A stretch of 8,083 nt of DNA, taken from SXXK01 sp046074645 (GTDB taxonomy: Bacteria > Planctomycetota > Planctomycetia > Planctomycetales > Planctomycetaceae). The stretch covers positions 1 to 8,083 of the forward strand of contig JBJTOP010000010.1 in the NCBI GenBank assembly GCA_046074645.1, written 5' to 3'. The notes under the pieces were generated by a model that was not told where the DNA came from, did not search any database, and saw nothing but the letters and a program-made list of their open reading frames with translations. The position numbers were made by a program, and so were the translations under genes. Within the stretch, counting starts at the first letter, position 1. Each line of letters begins with the position of its first letter. Below, one piece after another: positions 1-7,543 of the stretch.

Positions 1-27
1 ATCGACCGCACGCCACACCGACTTCGG

Positions 28-41
28 GGTGCCATGCACCT
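28..41. repeat. Palindromic 14-mer, copy 1
   Basis: The sequence ggtgccatgcacct recurs exactly at 7944-7957. The first 13 bases form a 5-bp perfect inverted repeat (ggtgc / gcacc) around a cat centre. The match does not extend beyond 14 bases on either side. A single 14-base match within 8 kb of GC-rich DNA can arise by chance, so a shared origin with the right-hand copy is only suggested. Confidence 0.35.
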
Positions 42-194
42 TGAGGGTGGAGTGCAAGTTGCGTTGGTGGTGGTTCCACTGCATTGCGGTCGTGGTTTGA
101 CGCGCAGCTTTGCGTGGGCGTTAGTTGCCATTCCCCATTTCCATCCCGCGCCACAAATTTCCTCAATTGGCCCCCACAATCCCCGAATTTGCTG

Positions 195-200
195 TACAAT
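195..200 (+). promoter_or_regulatory. Possible -10 box for prfC
   Basis: The hexamer tacaat matches the sigma-70 -10 consensus at five of six positions. It lies in the AT-richer part of the upstream region, 78 bp before the chosen prfC start. No good -35 hexamer lies 16-18 bp upstream; the nearest, ttggcc at 167-172, is 22 bp away. This is a weak candidate only. Confidence 0.2.
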
Positions 201-278
201 TCGCGACTTTCCCCGGTTGCTGATCGCTCAGCAGATGTCGCCGGCTCCGGCCCTTGTTCTCATCGCAAATTCCTCTCA

Positions 279-1883
279 ATGACTCTTCCCGATCCTGTCG
301 TCGCCCGCGAAGCTGCCCGCAGGCGGACATTTGCCATCATATCCCACCCGGACGCGGGCAAGACCACGCTGACGGAAAAGCTGCTGCTTTACGGTGGCTG
401 CATCGAAGCGGCGGGTGCGGTGCGGGGTCGCAAGAATCAGCGTGGGGCAACATCTGACTGGATGGAACTGGAGCGGCAGCGTGGTATTTCCGTCAGTTCC
501 ACGGTGCTGGCGTTTGGATTTGACGGCGTCCAGATCAACCTGCTGGATACTCCTGGGCACAAGGATTTCAGCGAGGACACCTATCGCACGCTTGTTGCCG
601 CCGACTGTGCGGTGATGGTGCTGGACCTTGCCAATGGCGTCGAAAGCCAGACTGAAAAGCTTTTCAATGTCTGTCGTCTTCGAAGAATCCCTGTGATCAC
701 TTTTGTGAACAAGGTCGACCGTCCTGGCAAAGCGACGCTTGAGGTGCTGGAAGACATCGAAAGCAGGCTGGGAATCGTCCCTGTGCCGGTCAACTGGCCT
801 CTTGGGACGGGCTTTGACTTCCGTGGAGTGATCCAGCTGGATACTCGGCAGGCCTCCATTTTCGAAACTCGCGACAACGTTCATCGCATTGCTGGCCGTA
901 TGCAGTCGCTTTCCGAGATTCCTCCTGAGTCCATGCCTGAAGGCGTGGTTGCTCAGGCCCGGGAAGAATCCGAACTGCTTGCCGTAGCAGGCGCAACCTG
1001 GGATCACGCCAGGTTCCTCAAAGGCGAAATCACTCCTGTCTTTTTCGGCAGCGCGCTGACGAACTACGGAGTGGAACAATTCCTTCGCGGCTTCCTGAAA
1101 TATTGTCCCCCGCCTCGCGATCGAATCAGCGATTCCGGCCCAATACCGGCAACTCGACCCGAATTCTCCGGCTTTGTCTTCAAGATTCAGGCCAACCTGG
1201 ATCCGCGGCACCGCGACCGCATCGCCTTTGTCCGCGTTTGCTCAGGTCTGTTCCGTCGCGACATGGAAGTCTTCCATCCCCGCACTGGCCGTCGCATCCG
1301 CATCAAGCGCGCCCACAAGCTGTTCGGCCAGGAACGCGAAACGATGGATGAAGCATTTCCTGGTGACATCATCGGGTTAGTCAACCCCGGCGAATTTCTG
1401 CTGGGTGATACCATCTGTGAAGGCCCTGCTGTCGCCTTCGAACCACTTCCGCAGTTCTCCCCCGAGTTCTTTGCAACGATGGTCTGCACCGACACCGGTC
1501 GCCGCAAACAATTCGAACGCGGACTCTCACAGTTGCTTGAAGAAGGTGCCATCCAGGTCTTCCAGACTCCCAATACCTCTGTCCGCCAAACTGTGCTTGC
1601 GGCCGTCGGAGAACTGCAGTTCGACGTCGTCCGCTTTCGGCTTCAGTCCGAATACGACACCGAAACAGAAGTCCGCTGGCTCAACTACAAAGTCGCGCGT
1701 TGGGTGGTCCCGAAAACAGCCTCCTCTCGCGAACTGCAATTGCTCTCTTCCGCTCGCGAAGTCATCGACCAGTACGACCAGCGTGCGGTGCTCTTCCAGT
1801 CCGAATGGGAAGCACAGCACTGCCAGAAACAGAATCCCGACTGGGAATTCCTGACGATGCGTTTCCGCACGACGCAGTCCTGA
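279..1883 (+). CDS. prfC: Peptide chain release factor 3 (RF3), translational GTPase
   Basis: RF3 is a cytoplasmic GTPase that removes RF1 or RF2 from the ribosome after peptide release. The product is 534 aa, close to the usual ~530. The GTPase motifs are in order: G1 SHPDAGKTT at residues 22-30, switch I QRGISVSS at 67-74, G3 DTPGHKDFSEDTYRTL at 90-105, G4 NKVDR at 144-148. The PDAG P-loop and the FSEDTYRTL extension separate RF3 from EF-G. A beta-barrel domain II follows (GFVFKIQANLDPRHRDR, about 290-310), then the RF3 C-terminal domain with the block GELQFDVVRFRLQSEY. The start at 279 is chosen because MTLPDPVVAREAARRRTFAI aligns with E. coli RF3 from its first residue; the open frame back to 84 is unrelated. 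No Shine-Dalgarno site is visible. purB follows after 67 bp on the same strand, so co-transcription is possible. Confidence 0.96.
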   Translation: MTLPDPVVAREAARRRTFAIISHPDAGKTTLTEKLLLYGGCIEAAGAVRGRKNQRGATSDWMELERQRGISVSSTVLAFGFDGVQINLLDTPGHKDFSEDTYRTLVAADCAVMVLDLANGVESQTEKLFNVCRLRRIPVITFVNKVDRPGKATLEVLEDIESRLGIVPVPVNWPLGTGFDFRGVIQLDTRQASIFETRDNVHRIAGRMQSLSEIPPESMPEGVVAQAREESELLAVAGATWDHARFLKGEITPVFFGSALTNYGVEQFLRGFLKYCPPPRDRISDSGPIPATRPEFSGFVFKIQANLDPRHRDRIAFVRVCSGLFRRDMEVFHPRTGRRIRIKRAHKLFGQERETMDEAFPGDIIGLVNPGEFLLGDTICEGPAVAFEPLPQFSPEFFATMVCTDTGRRKQFERGLSQLLEEGAIQVFQTPNTSVRQTVLAAVGELQFDVVRFRLQSEYDTETEVRWLNYKVARWVVPKTASSRELQLLSSAREVIDQYDQRAVLFQSEWEAQHCQKQNPDWEFLTMRFRTTQS

Positions 1884-1950
1884 GCAGAGTTCCATACGCC
1901 GCCTCGCCATTCATTACTCACCACGGAAACCCTCAACTGGAATCCGTCGC

Positions 1951-3381
1951 ATGTCCGCCGATCTTTACGAAAATCCGCTCATCACCCGTTACGCCTCGCG
2001 CGACATGGCGCGGATCTGGTCCGCGCAGAATCGCCATTCCGCATGGCGAAGACTCTGGATTGCGCTCGCCGAGTGCCAGCAGGAGCTTGGACTGGCAATT
2101 ACAAGCGAACAAATTCAGCAAATGCGGGCGACTGTCGATCAGATCGATTTCGCTGTCGCCGACCGCTACGAACGTCAGCTGCGTCACGACGTCATGGCCC
2201 ACGTCTACGCCTGGGGCGACCAGATTCCCGCGGCACGCCCCATCATTCACCTCGGGGCCACCAGCTGCTACGTCACCGACAACTCCGAACTGATCCTCAT
2301 GCGCGACAGCCTGCTGCTGCTTCGCAAACGCCTTGTTCAGGTCATCGACCAGCTGGCACGTTTTGCCGCCACGCACCGCAGCCTTCCCTGCCTCGGCTTT
2401 ACTCACCTCCAGCCCGCACAACCCACAACAGTCGGCAAACGCGCGGCCCTCTGGTGCTGGGACCTGCTCCTCGACCTCGAAGAGCTCGAACACCGCCTGC
2501 AGACGCTCCGCTTCCGCGGCGTCAAGGGCACCACTGGAACGCAGGCATCCTTCCTCACCCTCTTCCATGGCGACCACGCCAAAGTCGAACAGCTGGACCG
2601 CATGGTCACCGCTCGCATGAGCTTCACCGCGGCCCACGCGGTTACTGGGCAGACGTATTCCCGCAAATCCGATTCGCAGGTCATGAGCTTTCTGAACGGG
2701 CTGGCTCAGTCCTGTCACAAGGCCGGCAGCGACATCCGCATCCTCCAGCACCGCAAGGAAATCGAAGAACCGTTTGAAAAATCCCAGATTGGCTCGTCCG
2801 CCATGGCCTACAAACGCAACCCCATGCGCAGCGAACGCATGTGCTCGCTGGCTCGTTTCGTTATCAGCCAGCAGTCCGGTGTCGATGCGACTATGGCAAC
2901 CCAGTGGCTCGAACGATCGCTCGACGACAGCGCCATCCGCCGCCTTGCACTTCCCCAGGCATTCCTTGCAGCGGACGCGTGCCTGATCCTTTATCGCAAC
3001 ATTACCGACGGCATGGTCGTCTATCCCAAAGTCATCGCAGCCCACCTTCAGGCCGAACTCCCGTTTATGGCCACTGAAGAAATCCTGATGGCCGGTGTTC
3101 AGGCCGGTGGCGACCGCCAGGAGCTCCATGAAGTCATCCGCACCCACAGTCAGGCCGCCGCAGAGCAGGTCAAGCGGGAGGGGCGCCCAAATGACCTGAT
3201 TGAACGCCTGCAGTCGGATGCTGCATTTCGCTCAGTGAACCTCAGCGGTACCCTCGATGCCGCCAGATTCGTCGGCCGCGCCCCCGAGCAGGTCGATGCT
3301 CTGATCGCAGAGCATGTGGAGCCGATGAGAAAGCGATATCACGATCTGCTGAATGCCACCGCAGAAGCTGTGAATGTTTGA
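1951..3381 (+). CDS. purB: Adenylosuccinate lyase, animal-like type
   Basis: This enzyme of the fumarase/aspartase superfamily catalyses two purine steps: SAICAR to AICAR plus fumarate, and adenylosuccinate to AMP plus fumarate. The product is 476 aa. It resembles human ADSL (484 aa) over nearly its whole length, for example RLRHDVMAHV-like at 77-85, IHLGATSCYV, GFTHLQPAQPTTVGKR and RFRGVKGTTGTQASF. Expected catalytic residues are present: His79 in the RHDVMAH block, His152 in GFTHLQPAQ, and the Ser282-Ser283 pair in the flexible signature loop GSSAMAYKRNPMRSE (281-295). In that loop Ala286 replaces the proline usual in SSAMPYKRNP. The C-terminal part keeps the substrate-contact block LDDSAIRR and ELPFMATEEILM. 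The start is the first Met before the family-typical YENPLITRYAS. It converges on the DUF1501 gene with 11 bp between the two stop codons. Confidence 0.95.
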   Translation: MSADLYENPLITRYASRDMARIWSAQNRHSAWRRLWIALAECQQELGLAITSEQIQQMRATVDQIDFAVADRYERQLRHDVMAHVYAWGDQIPAARPIIHLGATSCYVTDNSELILMRDSLLLLRKRLVQVIDQLARFAATHRSLPCLGFTHLQPAQPTTVGKRAALWCWDLLLDLEELEHRLQTLRFRGVKGTTGTQASFLTLFHGDHAKVEQLDRMVTARMSFTAAHAVTGQTYSRKSDSQVMSFLNGLAQSCHKAGSDIRILQHRKEIEEPFEKSQIGSSAMAYKRNPMRSERMCSLARFVISQQSGVDATMATQWLERSLDDSAIRRLALPQAFLAADACLILYRNITDGMVVYPKVIAAHLQAELPFMATEEILMAGVQAGGDRQELHEVIRTHSQAAAEQVKREGRPNDLIERLQSDAAFRSVNLSGTLDAARFVGRAPEQVDALIAEHVEPMRKRYHDLLNATAEAVNV

Positions 3382-3392
3382 AGGCAGTCGTG

Positions 3393-4760
3393 TTACAGCA
3401 GCAGTTCCCCTGCCGCTTCAGCCCCGTGATCGGCCAGCGGAATTGGGCGACCGATATTGCTGGGGTTGGAAGTTTCCGGGTCCAGTGCCAGAGCGCGGAC
3501 GATCGTGGCCATCAATCCAGTAACCTTCAGAGGCTTGTCGGCGACCGCAACTCCGTCGGCCTCGGTGGCACCATACACCTGCCCACCCCGAATCCCGGCC
3601 CCGCCCAGCACGACGCTCCAGCTGGCGGGCCAGTGATCCCGACCTGCGTTGTCGTTGATTTGCGGCGTCCGGCCAAATTCACCCATCCACACAACGAGGG
3701 TCGTTTCCAGGAGTCCCCGCTGCTTCAGATCATTCAGCAGAGCAGCCCAGGCAGGATCGAGAACACCGCAGAGGCTTTTGACGCCTTCAAAGTTTTCGGC
3801 ATGGGTATCCCAGCCGAGCCCACCACGTTCATCGGAACTGAGCGAGACTTCCACGAATGGCACGCCACGTTCCACAAGGCGACGGGCAAGCAGGCAGCCC
3901 TGGCCAAAGGCCGTGCGTCCATAGGTGTCTCGGACTGCCGCAGTTTCCTGATCGAGGGCAAAAGCATCGATGCCGGTGGAGTTCATCATTCGTACGGCTC
4001 GACCGTAGGAGTCGATATGACTTTTTCCAGGCAGGTCCGGGCGTGAGGCGACAAAATCCTGTTCGAAACCGCTGAGCAGTTCGAGGCGTCGCTGGGCCTG
4101 TTCGCTGCTGACCGTTTCCGGGCGGCGCAGGTTGCGGACTTCAAAGCGAATGTCCGGTGGTGAAGCACTGGCGGTGGTACCCTGAGAATCGGTGGGAGCG
4201 GGAGCCGGAGGCGGACCTTCGGAAGCGACGACCAGCGGGGACCAGGATGGGCCAAGAAAACCAGGGCTCCAGGCGGCTGGGTTGAGCGCCTGGAATGGGT
4301 TAATACTGATCCATGCCGGCAGATCACTGTCTTTGGGCTGGAGTTCCTTTCCGAGAAAAGCACCCATCGCCGGGTACTGCAGCGGGCCTGCGGGCGTGTA
4401 GCCGGTACGGAGGTTGTAGGTGGCCCGTGAGTGGTCTCCTTCCTTTGTGGCCATGGAGCGAACGATGGCGAGCTGGTCTGTCATTCCTGCAATTTTGGGG
4501 AGTGATTCGGCAATTCGCACTCCGGGAACTCGGGTTTCTATTGACTTCGTCGGACCACCGTTTTTGTGGCCTTCTTTCGGGTCAAAAGTATCCAGCTGAC
4601 TGGGGCCACCGGACATCCAGAGCAGGATGCAGGACCGGGGTGGTTTGCGGCCGGTTCCTGCGATGCTGGCGGCCAGCTGCGGCAGCCAGCCGGAAGAACT
4701 GGCGCCGAGGAGTGACAGGCCGGAGAGCAGGTGCAGTTTGCGGCGGGGAAATTTCAACAT
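3393..4760 (-). CDS. DUF1501 family exported protein
   Basis: This is a 455-aa DUF1501 (PF07394) protein, a family abundant in Planctomycetes and distantly related to the sulfatase/alkaline phosphatase fold; its reaction is not established. The N-terminus has a twin-arginine-like leader: Arg6-Arg7, a hydrophobic stretch LHLLSGLSLLGAS at 9-21, and Ala-rich residues to about 35, so export, perhaps by Tat, is likely. The family blocks occur in order: SCILLWMSGGPSQLDTFDPK (43-62), GDHSRATYNLRTGYTP, RLVERGVPFVEVSL, GWDTH (316-320), GEFGRTPQIN (360-369) and GRDHWP (373-378). The conserved Asp and His residues of these blocks are intact. The DUF1549/DUF1553 gene ends 33 bp upstream on the same strand, the usual planctomycete pairing, so the two are probably one operon. 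No Shine-Dalgarno site is seen before the ATG. Confidence 0.92.
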   Translation of the reverse strand: MLKFPRRKLHLLSGLSLLGASSSGWLPQLAASIAGTGRKPPRSCILLWMSGGPSQLDTFDPKEGHKNGGPTKSIETRVPGVRIAESLPKIAGMTDQLAIVRSMATKEGDHSRATYNLRTGYTPAGPLQYPAMGAFLGKELQPKDSDLPAWISINPFQALNPAAWSPGFLGPSWSPLVVASEGPPPAPAPTDSQGTTASASPPDIRFEVRNLRRPETVSSEQAQRRLELLSGFEQDFVASRPDLPGKSHIDSYGRAVRMMNSTGIDAFALDQETAAVRDTYGRTAFGQGCLLARRLVERGVPFVEVSLSSDERGGLGWDTHAENFEGVKSLCGVLDPAWAALLNDLKQRGLLETTLVVWMGEFGRTPQINDNAGRDHWPASWSVVLGGAGIRGGQVYGATEADGVAVADKPLKVTGLMATIVRALALDPETSNPSNIGRPIPLADHGAEAAGELLL

Positions 4761-4793
4761 AGTGGCACGTCCGGATGGATTGACGGTGCGGAA

Positions 4794-6380
4794 TCAGTGA
4801 TTGAGGAGGAATTCGGAGCTGTTGAGGAGCACCCAGAAGATGTCACCGAAGGCAGCGGCTTCTGCGGCGGGTGTTGAGATGTCTTTGAGGACAGTTCGGC
4901 AGCGTTCCTGTTCGGCCGCTGTCGGGCGGCGACTGAGTGCTGCCAGAAACAGCGATTCCAGTCGCTCGTCCTGACTCATCAGCGGAAAGTCCACGATTGA
5001 TCGCAGTGTGCGGCTGGATTCCGGTGCGGTGGCGGTGTTGATGAAGTCCCCGTTCATCATAGCCAGCGCCTGCAGGATGGTGGTTTCCTTGCGCAATGGT
5101 GATTCGGCACTGCTGCGAAAGAGCTCCAGAAAACGACCGCGGGGAGTATCTGCGGCGATGATAAAGGGGTTCTCGGAGCGATAGGGCTGGTAGAACCCCG
5201 TGGCTTCTGCGAGGCTGTCGAAGAGCTGTTCCGGGGTGAGTCCGCGGAGGGCTGCACGGGAGAAGTCGGAAGGTTCTTTTTGCGAGGGATCGGACTGGCG
5301 GCTGCTGAGCTGATAGACCCGTGTGGCGGTGATTGTGCGAATGAGAAATCTCAGGTCGAAGTTATGGGCGGTGAATTGCTCTGCGAGCAGCTGCAGGACC
5401 TGGGGGTGGGAGGGAGGGTTAGCGTCGGAAAAATCGTTTACCGGATGGACGATTCCCTGGCCCATGAACAGCGCCCAGACCTGATTGGCGGCCATGCGGG
5501 CAAACCACGGATTGTCGGGGGCTGTGATCCAGTTGGCGAGGACCTGTCGCGGTGCGTCTGTCGGCTTCCAGTCCGGGGCAGCCCCCGTGAGGAATTTCGC
5601 TTCGACCGTGGCACCGGTGGCCGGAACAACGATGGAGTGACTTTTGAGGTTTTCCGGTCGCAGGAGTCCCGGGAGCGATTCAGTGGTCATTTCCGGCTGC
5701 TGGAGACCACTGTAGAACGCCGCGAGGCTCCAGAATTCGTGCTGTTTCCAGCGATCAAAGGGGTGATCATGGCATTGGGCGCAGTCCAGTCGCACGCCGA
5801 GAAATGCGCGAGACGTACCAGAGGCAAGTTCCTCAGGTTTAAAGTCACGCAAAAGAAAAAAGGCGGCGGGGGAACTGGCAGAGTCAAGCGGTTGCTGGGG
5901 GTTGGCAGTGGCCAGCGGAGCAGTGATGATTTCCCGTACGACCTGGTCCCAGGGAGTACCGCCTGAAAAGTGCGTCCACAACCATGCTTCGAAACCCGGC
6001 ACAAGCTGACGCGTACGGATGTCATCAAAGGCTTCCGGGATCAGCGTGTTTCGCCAGAGAATGGTGAAATGCCGAACAAATGCAGGGCCATCCAGGAGCT
6101 GCCGCACAAGCTGCTGGCGACGGTCGGGGGCCGTGTCGCTGAGAAACTGGCGGACTTCTGAAATCGACGGAATCCGGCCAGCGAGATCCAGATAGACACG
6201 CCGCACGAACTCTTCGTCACTGGCTGGTTCGGCCGGCCGAACTCCCACCGCTTCCCAATGTTGCTGGAAGAGCTGGTCAATCTGGTCGGCGGTCTGTTGT
6301 TCGGTGAGCACCCGTGGCGGATCATCAGCCGTCAGCAGAGGCAGACAGAGTATGCAGACCAGAGCCCACGCAGCAGTCAT
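4794..6380 (-). CDS. DUF1549/DUF1553 domain exported protein with CxxCH motif
   Basis: The 528-aa product has a Sec-type signal peptide: hydrophobic AAWALVCILCLPLL, with likely cleavage after Ala18 (LTA-DD). A DUF1549 domain covers about residues 28-230, with EEFVRRVYLDLAGRIPS near its start and the hallmark CAQCHDHPFDRW at 200-211. C200-A-Q-C203-H204 has the form of a c-type heme attachment site, but it is conserved in DUF1549 and heme binding is not established. A DUF1553 domain covers about 275-525, including NPWFARMAANQVWALFMGQG, SHPQVLQLLAEQF, LRGLTPEQLFDSL and LMSQDERLESLFLAALSRRPT. This is the short form of the family: the N-terminal cytochrome-like PSCyt1 domain found in many longer relatives is absent. 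It is the first gene of the pair with the DUF1501 gene 33 bp downstream. Function is unknown; both products should act outside the cytoplasm. Confidence 0.93.
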   Translation of the reverse strand: MTAAWALVCILCLPLLTADDPPRVLTEQQTADQIDQLFQQHWEAVGVRPAEPASDEEFVRRVYLDLAGRIPSISEVRQFLSDTAPDRRQQLVRQLLDGPAFVRHFTILWRNTLIPEAFDDIRTRQLVPGFEAWLWTHFSGGTPWDQVVREIITAPLATANPQQPLDSASSPAAFFLLRDFKPEELASGTSRAFLGVRLDCAQCHDHPFDRWKQHEFWSLAAFYSGLQQPEMTTESLPGLLRPENLKSHSIVVPATGATVEAKFLTGAAPDWKPTDAPRQVLANWITAPDNPWFARMAANQVWALFMGQGIVHPVNDFSDANPPSHPQVLQLLAEQFTAHNFDLRFLIRTITATRVYQLSSRQSDPSQKEPSDFSRAALRGLTPEQLFDSLAEATGFYQPYRSENPFIIAADTPRGRFLELFRSSAESPLRKETTILQALAMMNGDFINTATAPESSRTLRSIVDFPLMSQDERLESLFLAALSRRPTAAEQERCRTVLKDISTPAAEAAAFGDIFWVLLNSSEFLLNH

Positions 6381-6385
6381 TGCAA

Positions 6386-6390
6386 TCCCC
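6386..6390 (-). promoter_or_regulatory. Possible ribosome binding site of the DUF1549/DUF1553 gene
   Basis: On the minus strand the bases gggga lie five nucleotides before the ATG at 6380, a reasonable Shine-Dalgarno position. Most other genes in the window lack such a site. It supports the chosen start, which also gives a clean signal peptide. Confidence 0.4.
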
Positions 6391-6506
6391 GACGGGCTGA
6401 AGAACAGAAAATCTGAGATGGAAGAACGAGTGCGTTCAGGGGATAGTTTGTGCTTGAAAAATGAAAAAATCGAGGAGAGAGGGGGAGATTACAGGCGGAT
6501 TTTCAG

Positions 6507-7031
6507 TCAGCGGCCCTTCCCCCGGCCCGACCCACCCGTGAATTTCATCCTGGCAGAACGCATTTCCCGTCGGTCGGCCGTCTCTTTCAATCGCTGCCGC
6601 TTGTCATGCTGCTTACGTCCCTTGCAAAGCCCCAGTCGGATCTTGACGAAACCACGCTGGAAAAACACAGAGAGGGGAATGAGCGTCAGACCGTCGTTCT
6701 CGCCCGTTTCCGCAAATTTGCGTATCTCACGGCGATTCAGTAACAGCTTTCGAGTTCGCTGACGGGCGTGATTGTAGATGCTGGCCTCAGCGTATTCCGG
6801 GATATCACAGTCAACCAGCCAGACCTCCCCATTTTCGACCCGCGCGTGCGCTTCTTCGATCGTGATCTTGTGATTGCGGATGCTTTTGACTTCGCTGCCC
6901 GTCAGCACGATGCCGCAGTCCAGTTCGTCGAGCACATCGTAGTCGTGCCGCGCGCGGCGATTGCTGCAGACGATCTGTCGCTCGGTCTCTGAGTTTCCAC
7001 GGATGGGCTTTTTAGAGCCTGCTGCTGCCAT
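6507..7031 (-). CDS. smpB: SsrA (tmRNA)-binding protein SmpB
   Basis: SmpB binds tmRNA and carries it to stalled ribosomes for trans-translation, acting in the cytoplasm. The 174-aa product has the full family pattern: NRRARHDYDVLDELDCGIVL at 24-43, the block TGSEVKSIR (44-52), the arginine/lysine stretch RTRKLLLNRREI, and GRKQHDKR (138-145). The tail after 145 is basic and ends in a Gly-rich stretch (GGSGRGKGR). This region normally becomes helical in the decoding centre and mRNA channel. The protein is slightly longer than the usual ~150-160 aa because of a 23-residue N-terminal leader and this tail. The start ATG at 7031 has an agga 13 nt or so upstream, too far to be strong support. A putative lipoprotein gene ends 131 bp upstream and the DUF1549/DUF1553 gene starts 126 bp downstream on the same strand. 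No ssrA gene was recognised nearby. Confidence 0.95.
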   Translation of the reverse strand: MAAAGSKKPIRGNSETERQIVCSNRRARHDYDVLDELDCGIVLTGSEVKSIRNHKITIEEAHARVENGEVWLVDCDIPEYAEASIYNHARQRTRKLLLNRREIRKFAETGENDGLTLIPLSVFFQRGFVKIRLGLCKGRKQHDKRQRLKETADRREMRSARMKFTGGSGRGKGR

Positions 7032-7162
7032 GTATCAAGGCTGTCCTGATGACTGAATCTGGAGTCTTGTCAACCCGCTATTGTTACGGTGAAAATGCCA
7101 AAGTCCAGCCGAACAGTGCTGCCCAATGTCATTCCCTGAATGGATTTGACGCACTCACCCCA

Positions 7163-7504
7163 TCAGCGGATGATTTTGCCGGACCTCGCACCGCCCTTAA
7201 CCAGCAGCGAAGGGATTCCCTGATCCATCCCGACGTCTGGCTGTCTCTGCAGCCGCGGTACAGGCACATCCAGACTGTCAGCAGACCTGTCTCGAAGTGG
7301 CACACGTTCCTCTGTGCTCCACTTTGCCCGCGAATCGTCACCAGCCGCAGATTGCGGAGGACGAACCCCGGAATCCACTGCCAGCTGGAACCCGAAAAAT
7401 GGAAAGGGGGCGTTGCTGTCCATCTGCATGAACGCGCCGTCGTAGCGGCAACCTACTGCGACAAACAGCAACAGGCCTGGAAACATTAATCGTCCGACAC
7501 GCAT
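7163..7504 (-). CDS. Small putative lipoprotein, function unknown
   Basis: I do not recognise a named family. From the chosen start the product is 113 aa: a short basic N-terminus (MRVGR), a hydrophobic core (LMFPGLLLFVAVG) and Cys19, which looks like a type II signal peptide. The -3 residue is Ala rather than the usual Leu/Val/Ile, so lipidation is probable but not certain. The mature part begins RYDGAFMQMDSNAPFPFFGF, with a compact aromatic motif PFPFFGF at about 33-39; the rest is polar and rich in Arg, Asp and Ser. An ATG 18 bp upstream (7522) is in frame, but the one at 7504 has an aagga site seven bases before it and gives the normal short basic leader. It lies 131 bp upstream of smpB on the same strand. 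Similar short planctomycete proteins with a Met-Asp-Ser...Pro-Phe-Phe-Gly pattern may exist; that is from memory. Confidence 0.6.
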   Translation of the reverse strand: MRVGRLMFPGLLLFVAVGCRYDGAFMQMDSNAPFPFFGFQLAVDSGVRPPQSAAGDDSRAKWSTEERVPLRDRSADSLDVPVPRLQRQPDVGMDQGIPSLLVKGGARSGKIIR

Positions 7505-7511
7505 ACGACGT

Positions 7512-7516
7512 TCCTT
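7512..7516 (-). promoter_or_regulatory. Ribosome binding site that fixes the lipoprotein start
   Basis: On the minus strand aagga stands seven nucleotides before the ATG at 7504. It falls inside the first codons of the longer reading that would start at 7522. This favours the shorter 113-aa product over the 119-aa one. Confidence 0.55.
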
Positions 7517-7537
7517 TTCCATTCGGCAACAGAACTA

Positions 7538-7543
7538 ATCATA
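7538..7543 (-). promoter_or_regulatory. Possible -10 box for the lipoprotein gene
   Basis: On the minus strand tatgat matches the sigma-70 -10 consensus at five of six positions and would place transcription start about 25 nt before the ATG at 7504. No convincing -35 element is present at the normal spacing. Confidence 0.25.

Larger units (their letters stand above)
1..278. other. Left-edge region without a convincing gene; upstream region of prfC
   Basis: No coding region is supported here. The prfC frame stays open upstream as far as position 84, but the residues it would add do not resemble any RF3 N-terminus. A second overlapping open frame (34-282) is rich in scattered Cys, His and Pro with no recognisable domain. 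The stretch contains the palindromic 13-mer at 28-40 (listed separately) and becomes more AT-rich around 150-210, which fits a promoter region for prfC. Confidence 0.5.

Noticed and set aside
84..278. 65-codon N-terminal extension of prfC
   Set aside because: The added residues do not resemble RF3, and the family N-terminus aligns exactly from the ATG at 279.
276..1211. 311-codon minus-strand open frame opposite prfC
   Set aside because: It is fully antisense to the GTPase domain of RF3, and its residue content is that of a mirrored coding sequence with no family motif.
1933..3147. 404-codon open frame on the minus strand, opposite purB
   Set aside because: It lies antisense to an unmistakable adenylosuccinate lyase. 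Long antisense frames are common in GC-rich genes with strong third-position bias. Its translation has no recognisable domain.
3361..3420. Possible shared terminator between the convergent purB and DUF1501 genes
   Set aside because: Short complementary stretches exist (ggcag / ctgcc and gaagc / gcttc), but the loop is long and there is no T-tract on either strand.
3378..4046. 222-codon + strand open frame directly after purB
   Set aside because: It is antisense to the DUF1501 gene, including its conserved GEFGRTP and GWDTH blocks, so it is a shadow.
5280..5966. 228-codon + strand open frame opposite the DUF1549/DUF1553 gene
   Set aside because: It covers the conserved CAQCHDHPFD region of the real gene in antisense and shows no independent motif or ribosome site.
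6424..6437. 5-bp hairpin in the smpB-DUF1549 gap (gaacg / cgttc)
   Set aside because: The stem is short, with no T-tract downstream on the minus strand. It is within what chance would produce.
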